Source: Diphasiastrum complanatum (taxonomy: Eukaryota; Streptophyta; Lycopodiopsida; Lycopodiales; Lycopodiaceae). Taken from it: DNA of 64,000 nt. A program made the position numbers and the translations under genes. The stretch's first letter is position 1. Every line of letters begins with the position of its first letter. The notes under the pieces were generated by a model. The model made no database searches, was not told the DNA's origin, and saw only the letters and a program-made list of their open reading frames with translations. Shown piece by piece: positions 56,490-64,000 of this stretch. The stretch spans positions 5,571,520 to 5,635,519 of the forward strand of contig CM055102.1 of the NCBI GenBank assembly GCA_029204225.1, read 5' to 3'.

Positions 56490-59285
56490 AAGTAATCATT
56501 CAGTATTTCAGGTATTCCAACTTTAAGTTTTTCTTCAAATTCCAAAGAAGCCTCAATGAGTGGAGCCCGTAGCCACTTCACTAGATATCACGTTGGTACC
56601 AGTTTGATTTCTATGTGCCAATACTAGTTTTTGAACAAGTAAACCTTTTGTATCATCAAGTGTTGTTGGCAGGTGACAAAGTTTATGTTGCAAGTTTGTA
56701 CCATTTAAGCAATGAGATATGAAATACAGTGTACATCCAAAGTTGATGGTAGTGCCAATTGATCAGCCACTGGATTGATCTAATTCATGATATAATAGGG
56801 ACCAACATAAGGGCAGACAAACTTATGTGATAGCCCTTTTGGCAATGCGATATTCTTGGTGTTCAGTCAAACTTGATCACCTTCATTCAATTCCAGTTCT
56901 CGTTGATGTGGATTTACGTCGACTACCATGCTACGTTTTGGTTGCTCCAAGAATGCCTTCAACTTTGAAAGCTTTGTGTGCCACTCGTTGATGAATTCCT
57001 CTGCAGTGGGAACTGGGATTTCTTGCAATTGTAAGAAAAGAGATAGGAACAATTGGAAAATGGCCATGTTTATTTTAAATGGTGCCTTTCTAATGGATTT
57101 GCTCACTTGGCTATTATGCGAAACCTCAAGGATATCCAAGTAGCTAACCCAATATGACTAGTTCTAAGCCACATAATCTCATAGGTACTATTCAATTTGC
57201 CTATTGACTCACTTTGTTTGTGCATCTTTTTGAGGGTGATAGACAGTGTTGAAATTCAATCCGGTTCCTACTCGGTATGATAAAAACATCCAAATGTTTT
57301 CCACGAACTTGGTGTCTCAGTCTAAAATAGTCGTTCTATAAAGGCCATGGTATTTGAAGACATATTTGAAAAATAATCTTGCCACTTCTTTAAACTCTTA
57401 GTTGGTACAAGGTGAGCTTGTTTCAAAGATTGGTCAACCACCACATAAATCTAATCAAAACCTTGACAATGTGGTAGTTGTACAATAAAATCCATGCCCA
57501 CTGATTTTCAAGGATATGTTGGCACTAGTAAGGGCTGGAGTAGTCCAATTGGTTCCACCTTCACTTGTTGACATGTAGGGCAGGTTTGTACGTAGGAATC
57601 AATATCTACTAACATATCCGGCCAATAGAAGTCTCTCTTGAGAAGTTCATACATGCGATTCACCCTTACGTGTCCGACAACAAATATGTCGTGATGTTCT
57701 TTCAATATTGTCTTCATTAGGTTGATGTCATCTAAAACGTATACTTTGTGTTGTTTATAAACAACAATTTACTATTTTTGAGTGAATTATTTACACAATT
57801 TTCCCATCTAGATTTATATCATTCGTTCCTACTTATCTTTGATTTCTAGGAGTAGACCAGTCACATGAGTTGCTACTATTGTCATCAAGTGCCCCTGCCT
57901 ACTTAATGCATCTGCAACCATGTTGTTCTTTCCATTGTCTGAGAGAAAGTTTTGCCATCACATTTGCTTTGGCGTGAGCATACCGTGAGATGCAAAATAC
58001 ATGAGTAATTCCTTGTTAGTGAATACTTTAAAGGGTCTTTCCTATTACATAGTGTCTCCATTGCTTGAATACAACCAAATTGTTTTCATGAGTTGGCCAT
58101 CGACGCTCCACGTCACTCAATTTCTTCAAAAAATGTGTAGATGATTTTTCTTCTTGCATCAACATGACTCCAATAGCAAATTTTGATGCATCTATACGGA
58201 TCTCAAATGGTTTGCCAAAGTTTGGTAGAGCAAGAACAGGTTCTTGATTGATTTGTTGTTTCAGCTCTTGGAATGCTTCTTCCCTTTCCGTTGTTTATGT
58301 CATCTTCAGATGAGTCTTTGTTTGTTTTAACAATAGTGCCACTATTTTGATAAATGCTTTCGATGAATCTCTTGTAGAATTTGCATAGCCCCACGAAGGA
58401 TTTCATGTTATGAATAGTTCTAGGTGCTAGCCAATCCAAGATAGCTTTTATTTTCTTCAGATTCATACAAATTCATCCAAAGCTTATAATGTGCCCAAGA
58501 AAATTGACTTTGTCCCTAAACTCACATTTTTCTCTTTTCATGTGTAGCAGTTTCTCATTAGTCATTGAAGAATTGTTCTCAGACGTTCAATATAATATTT
58601 GAGGTTGTGGCTAAATACTAAAACATTGTCGATACACACAATAATGAATTCATCTAAGCAATCTTGAAAATGTGGCTAGTGTGTTTGTTAGACTAAATTG
58701 AATCACCATAAACTCATGACTTACACACCCTGTTCAAAATGTTATTTTATGCTCAACATCATTGGCTATCTGGATTTGTTGATATTTGGACCAGATATCT
58801 ATTCGACTTAAATACTTGGCATGTTTTAGTTGATCGAATAGGTCATCAATTCTGTGCATGGGATACTTGTTCTTGATAGTATTCTTATTGAGCATGCGAC
58901 AATCCACACACATTCAAAGAGTCTTGTCTATCTTCTCTATGAATAAAATTGGAGCTCCAAAAGCTGAAGCACTAGGTCTATTGAATCCTTTGTCTATCAA
59001 TTCACCAAGTTGTCATTTTAGTTCCACTAGCCCTTCTTGTGACATCCTGTAAGGCACTCATGAGATTGGTTCCGTTCCTAGTACCAACTCAATTTTATGA
59101 TCAATTGTTCGAGGAGGTAGATGAGCTAGAAGTTTTTCCAAAAATACATCGCTAAATTCAGCAAATCTGCCATTTCTTTTGGCAAAATTTTCTTGTCGCT
59201 TGATTTTCTCTTCTGAAACCTCCTCAAAAAATACAAAGAAAATATTTTGACTTCTTTCCCTTGTCATCCTTGCCATCACAAATGT
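56490..59285 (-). pseudogene. Chromovirus (Ty3/gypsy) pol, minus strand
   Basis: From high to low coordinates: the protease-RT linker (FSDVFLEKLLAHLPPRTIDH, 59279-59058); RT with ILFIEKIDKTL, CVDCRMLNKNTIKNKYPM and IDDLFDQLKHAKYLSRID; and an active-site loop where YVDD has become CIDN (about 58640). The RT end is LKKIKAILDW and FVGLCKFYKRFI (58466-58203). RNase H is poorly kept. The integrase zinc finger is HHDIFVVGHVR...CPTCQQVK (57717-57508). The core has VGMDFIVQLPHCQGFD and VVVDQ. The C-terminal region is TAEEFINEWHTKLSKLKAF (57139-56867). A chromodomain trace, YLVKWLRAP, then EASLEFEEKL, lies near 56590-56500. It is heavily broken, with no LTR identified. The upstream end is cut by the family A copia at about 59300. 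Confidence 0.85.
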
Positions 59286-59310
59286 AGTAACTGAAGAAAC
59301 AAAACATTTT

Positions 59311-60272
59311 TGATCACAAAGCTTTGCTAGGTTTCAGCCCTTTGCCTAACGAAGATGTTCGCGAACACGAAAGTCAAGAGACACGGAGCACGAAAGATTC
59401 GCGAACACTTGACGAGAAGACACGAACACGAAAGATTTGCAAACGAGAATCTTTTGTGGTCGACCACGAGAAAGTCAGACGACGGCGACGAAACCAACGA
59501 CACGACACGAAAAATGTCGCGAAACTTTCACTGCCCTCACGCTCCAAAGAGTACCAGCCAAGATCTTGCAAGTACCAAAAGTACAAATATCTAACCTGAT
59601 GGCATGACATCAACAGATACAATCTAGGTCGTGGCTAATCTGCCACTCTTGTAATTTTCTAATTAGTTGTAGATGCTTAGTCACTCTAATCTTAAAAGTT
59701 ACATAGAACGACTATATACTTGTTGGATGATATTTGACAAGCAGTGATGACAGAGCACACATATAGTGTAGTAGTCTGATGCTAGTAAGCAATCAAGACA
59801 AAATTACAGAATACATGTCCGCCTGCATGCGAAGACAATTATGTCCAAGATTTGAAGATCCAACTATCCGCTAGTAAAGCGAGACGATTACTCGCGAGAG
59901 AACCATGTTTCTCCCATGCCAATGCACTGCGTGGATTTGCACGCAGTGCTTGAAGAAATCAGAGAAAGATCAATATAGATGATTTTCTTGTTGTGTCTGA
60001 TCTCGAATGCATATGCGTCTGCTGTTAATCGTGTGTCTGAGTTTCTCTTGCTCATTCTAATTCTACACAATGGTTGAAACTATGTTGAATGCTGTATTAA
60101 TTTTATAAACGTAGATCGGTAGTGTCTGACTACATTCTAGAGGACTGTAGGAGTGATTCAGCTGGCAGTGTCCAGCGATCGCAACTAAACTCCATCCGAA
60201 TCGCATGGAGTAGCAAGATGATCGTGGGTGTCATGATTGTTTCACGATTTTCTCTTATTTCATTCTCATTAG
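59311..60272 (+). repeat. 5' LTR of copia family A, copy 2
   Basis: Homologous to 29415-30266. It is longer, with a tandem-like ACGAAAGATT(C/T)GC(G/A)AAC section near 59380-59450 and an extra segment near 60140-60200 absent from copy 1. TGATCACAAAGC is taken as the start. Confidence 0.65.
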
Positions 60273-60285
60273 TGGTATCAGAGCC
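60273..60285 (+). promoter_or_regulatory. Primer binding site (tRNA-iMet type)
   Basis: A perfect TGGTATCAGAGCC, two bases after the end of LTR similarity. Confidence 0.85.
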
Positions 60286-60389
60286 TACCTACCTATCTTG
60301 TTATAGTCTGACATAGCTGAGAAGCTATTAGATCCAGGAGTCCAAGCATTCAAACAATCAACCATCAATAAGGGAACAGACTCCAAGAA

Positions 60390-61488
60390 GCAGCGACTTC
60401 AATCAGTAGCATAGAGAGCAAGATCTGCACAATACTTGATTCTTCAGGATCTAACTTTCTAGCCTGAAAAGTTAAGACATCTTTGATACTCAAGGGCGAA
60501 GGACTCTTCTCCTAAGTGGATGGCACAGAAGAAATGCCTACAACATCAGGCAAGGAGCTACGCGAATGGAGAGAAAAAAATGACAAGATAGTAGTCTTGC
60601 TATCATTTTCCATTAAAGATAGTCTCACACTTGATCTGGCTACACTCTCCAAAGCCAAGGAGATGTGGGATGCATTACTCACCAGATTTTAGACGAAGTC
60701 AAGAAGTCAAATCATGATGTTGGAAGATCAGCTGACCAATCTACAGTGGGATGAAAAAGACCTCACTTCTTTCATGAGAAAGATGAAAGATCTATTTCTA
60801 TCACTACATAACGCTGGAGTAGAGAATGCAGTGTCAGCTGAGAAGCAGCTCACGTACTTGTTGAGAGCCTTATCCAGATCATTCCAGACGACAAGAACCC
60901 TGCTCGCGAAAGATCCTACCATGAACCTCAAAAAGGCCATTGTCGAGATTCGAGAGGAAATCGAGGCCAGAGAACACCTTGATCACAAGGATGGTTCTGA
61001 CCAGGCCCTCTACGACAATAGAGAAAATCCAAGAAACAATTTAAGCCTAAGAGGGGGTCGAATCATAGGCAGAATTGTGACCAGCAAGCATAGGGAACAA
61101 GCAACGACAACTGGAAGACCAAAGGGAGGTCAAAACAACAAGGTGCAGACAAGAAGACTTGCGTGAGATGCAGAAGAGACGGGCATACAGTTGATACATG
61201 CTAGCTCAATCCCAAGATTGAGTGTATCCATTGCCACAAGAAGGGTCATGCAGCCATGGATTGTCGTCAGAATCCGAGAAACAAATCAGCACAGAACAGA
61301 CAGGAGAATAACAACAGTTCATCCTATGTCGAGGAGCCCGATAGCTCAAAGATGGGCGAAGAAAGAACAAACAAAAATTGTTCGACCGCCTACATATGTG
61401 AAGACATGTGTGCAGCATCAACATCTGATACACATGAGGTGATCCTAGATTCAGGAGCCACCTCACACTTCATGACATCAAGATGAAT
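60390..61488 (+). pseudogene. Copia gag and protease start, family A copy 2
   Basis: Parallel to copy 1, but the ATG at the gag start is lost (AATGGC became AGCGAC). The gag body has LREWREKNDKIVVLLS-type sequence, then from 60714 MMLEDQLTNLQWDEKDLTSF and KQLTYLLRALSRSFQTTRTL. The first zinc knuckle CVRCRRDGHTVDTC ends in TAG where copy 1 has Trp. The second is CIHCHKKGHAAMDC. Protease EVILDSGATSHFMTSR follows, then similarity to copy 1 ends abruptly at about 61489. Confidence 0.8.
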
Positions 61489-62590
61489 TAGACTTGTCCT
61501 GTAGCATTATAAATACATGTGCACTACTCGTTGTAACTCACTCAATCAGAGACACAACAACAAGATAAGACAGCAAGAGATGTATATTGATGATTTTGAT
61601 TCAGAGTTATAAAAATTCGTTTTTGATCAATAGTTTCTTATTGTTTAAAAATTGTCTTAAGTTGTCTCTTACTTCCGCATATTATTTACGCATATTCAAT
61701 CAAGGCAAATATTGTTCTATTAGTACATAGATCAGATATTAGTTTGATTTATTCAAACTTTCATCGTGTTCTCTGTGGAATTACTATTTTTCCTACAGCA
61801 AAGTGTGGGACAACCCTAAATGAGATTCAAGGTTACCTTCTCCTTTTTTGTCTTTTTCGCGAAAAATCCGACAGTGTCATATGTGGCTGTTTTAGTTCAT
61901 TTCTACAGAGCTATAGTTTTGGTTCATTTATGTAGACAGAACATTTACGGCCAATTTCACCGCTTATCAACAATCAATGACAAGGACCGGATGGATGCCA
62001 GCGGATCACCAGCCAACTGGCGATCGCAACTGACGACCTAATTTCTTAGTATAAATAGTTGTTCATATTCATACAGTTTAATTCATTGAAAATCAGAATT
62101 ATCCGAAGCATTTGAATAGTTAGCTCTCTCTCTCTCTCTCTCAAGCTTGCGAGCTTGAACACTCCTGAGCATTCTAGCTCACTTGTTAGAGTTGTTTTAG
62201 AGATTGCTATTGCGCTACTGCTTATCAGCATTGTGTATTAATTCAAATTTTCATTTTAGCCACTTAGAGATAGCATAGAGTACGCGGCTTCGATCTGCAA
62301 CTTATTGTACTCATTTACTTATGTTTCGTTTCGAATCTATATTATTCTTTATTGCGTTCAGCTTTGTCTCATAATGTATGCATTTCTGGAGTTTTTCGCG
62401 ACTAATTATTTGTCTGATAATTTTCTATGCTTAATTTTTTGGCTACGTAATCACTGTAGTACTAGCGATTTCAAAGTTAGTTACTATAAGTTCAAACGTG
62501 ATTTCTATCACGATTTTTTGGGACACTTTGAACTCACTATATGACGTGAGAGACGTAACTACTAAGTTACATCTACAAAGGAAATTCTTC
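61489..62590 (+). other. LTR-like, non-coding sequence
   Basis: No coding. Two TATA-like boxes (TATAAATA at 61508-61515 and ATAAATAG at 62051-62058) and a CT run (about 62128-62142) suggest one or two copia LTRs or leaders, but no partner copies are in the window. The downstream gag at 62600 implies that its 5' LTR lies here. Confidence 0.5.
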
Positions 62591-62599
62591 ACATTCAAA

Positions 62600-63712
62600 A
62601 TGTCTGTTGGTGATTCACTTTAGAGTCACATTAACCAGTTTAAGAATCTCTTGCAACAGATGGCCGCTCTTGGATTAGTCATAGATGATCACGATGCAAT
62701 TATGACATTGCTTTCAAGCTTGCTCTCTACATATGAGAACTGGGTGATGATCAAATTGACACACTCAAATTTAACTCTTACTAGAGTTATCACTATGTTG
62801 CTGCAAGAAGATAATAGAAGAATTCAAGACACCCATCCACTTTCTCCTCTCAAGCTCTATATGTAAACAAAGGCTCTGAACGACAGAAGCAGAAAAGCTC
62901 CAAGAAGGCTACAATGAATCAGGAATAGACTCAAGGTCAAGAACAATCATCAAATCCACAATCGAAGAAGAAGAAGTTTTGTAGGTGTTCCAAGTGCAAT
63001 AACCATTAGATCAAGGATTGCCGAATTCTCCAAGCGAAGAACGCAGCCAAGCAACCTGATCAACAAGCAAACATAGTTTCATCATCTCCCCAGGTCGAAG
63101 TGGACAAAGGCGCATTCATGGTCAAAGATCAAAGCACATTTTTGGATGATTCATGGTTTCTAGATTCTAGAGCAACTCAACATACAACATGAGATCTTCA
63201 ACTCCTACACTCCTTACAACACGAAGAAATTTGTTCATCTTGGTGACAATAGTACTCACACCATTGAGGGTGAAGGTACTGTAAGATTGTGTTTTCAGCA
63301 TGATCAATTCAAATCACTATCAAAGGTCTTATATGTTTCTAAACTCTCTACAAATCTGTTATCAGTGAGTAGAATTATAGATATAGGTCATAAGGTTGAA
63401 TTTGAATTTGATCAATGCAAAATCATTGATAGGAGTAATAAGATCCTTGCACTCGGCAAGATGCAAAGTTATTTATATAGATTGGCACATTGCTATTCTG
63501 AGTCTAGTCAAGTCTTGAAAACCTCTGTTCTAGTCAATAAAGCATTAATATGGCATCATCGCTTAGGACACTTGAATCATGCATCTGTTATGAACATGTC
63601 CAGACAATTTATGGTCCTTGATCTCGACTATCCTTCTGGTAAGGTTGATCTCCCTGTCTATCATAGCTGCATCTTTGGAAAGCAGGCTAAGAATCCTTGT
63701 GGAGCCTCATGA
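62600..63712 (+). pseudogene. Copia gag, protease and pre-integrase fragment (third family)
   Basis: Gag is present from the QDH-like SHINQFKNLLQQMAALGLVI to TLTRVITMLLQEDNRRIQD (62600-62866). A zinc knuckle in another frame has the His-Cys half altered (CRCSKCNNH*IKDC, about 62980-63020, with a stop inside). The protease motif is WFLDSRATQHTT, with the DSG Gly replaced by Arg (about 63160). The pre-integrase region (63287-63712) has VLYVSKLSTNLLSVSRII, IWHHRLGHLNHASVMNM and GKQAKNPCG. It stops before the integrase core. At least four frame breaks. Confidence 0.8.
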
Positions 63713-64000
63713 TCCCACATTATCCAAAATTATTGTTTATATTGTAAAAACTTTTAACATGTAAATGTGCTATAATGCCTAAATTCATGTAAAGGCCTAT
63801 TTGCACTTTGTAAATTCACAATTAGATTAGAACTCGTGACGTTTTGTGCGACATTCTATAGAGACGTAGTAGCGGATCCCAACCGACATCTTAATGGTTG
63901 GTAAACAACATTGAGGCCGGTGATTGTTCCTATAAGGTTGACACTTCATGCCATTGTACTTATGCATTTGCACATATCTGAGTATCAATAAAGAGAGAAG
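63713..64000. other. Non-coding right edge, LTR-like
   Basis: Unrelated sequence begins with TGATCCCACATTATCC directly after the pre-integrase fragment and ends with a TCAATAAAGAG poly(A)-signal-like stretch. This could be an LTR continuing outside the window. Confidence 0.35.

Overview
This is a plant nuclear window made almost entirely of decayed retrotransposons. The evidence is Ty1/copia and Ty3/gypsy elements primed by plant tRNA-type primer binding sites, two copies of a plant LINE, and one probable host exon at the left edge (a WW-domain exon like CURLY FLAG LEAF 1 with a canonical splice donor). The very low gene density, many old elements, frequent C-to-T-type stop codons and strong nesting would fit a large, slowly purged genome such as a gymnosperm. 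That lineage call is inference only. No rRNA, tRNA, CRISPR or prokaryotic signal was seen.

Layout. 1-620: host exon (minus strand) with a TATA-like box. 2.9-5.4 kb: decayed copia pol (minus). 6340-15031: a composite element in which copia-type LTRs and a tRNA-Met primer site enclose a complete old gypsy element. That inner element has its own 143-bp LTRs, a tRNA-Asp-type primer site, pol, and an extra ORF after integrase. 16.1-21.6 kb: a second gypsy of the same general type on the minus strand, with a long post-pol ORF. It is cut by a 5'-truncated LINE (21.77-22.36 kb). 25.8-27.2 kb: an A-tract-rich block studded with GC-rich perfect hairpins. 27.2-28.3 kb: a CpG-rich segment with several ACGT-core motifs, the most promoter-like sequence here. 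29.4-34.6 kb: a nearly full-length copia (family A) without a 3' LTR. 34.9-36.5 kb: minus-strand LTR and family A-like gag fragments. 39.07-39.26 kb: a copia RNase H tail and LTR start. 41.56-43.0 kb: second LINE copy (minus). 43030-52102: a deleted chromovirus (gypsy with chromodomain) with a copia element (46531-50823) inserted between its integrase C-terminus and chromodomain. 52951-54367: a 1.4-kb gag-only LTR element. 54.96-55.5 kb: gypsy RNase H fragment. 56.5-59.3 kb: minus-strand chromovirus pol. 59.3-61.5 kb: second family A copia, truncated inside protease. 61.5-63.7 kb: LTR-like sequence and a third copia gag/protease. The right edge is LTR-like.

No element appears autonomous. Catalytic motifs survive in several (YVDD, YLDD, DSGA, integrase D/D/E), but frames are broken, one integrase has lost its first catalytic Asp, and most elements carry large internal deletions. 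The most informative structures are the composite copia/gypsy element, a short motif (AACCTTYGCCGAG) confined to the non-coding blocks flanking the inner gypsy pol, the two long post-pol ORFs with coiled coils, and the hairpin cluster. All coordinates and counts are by eye.
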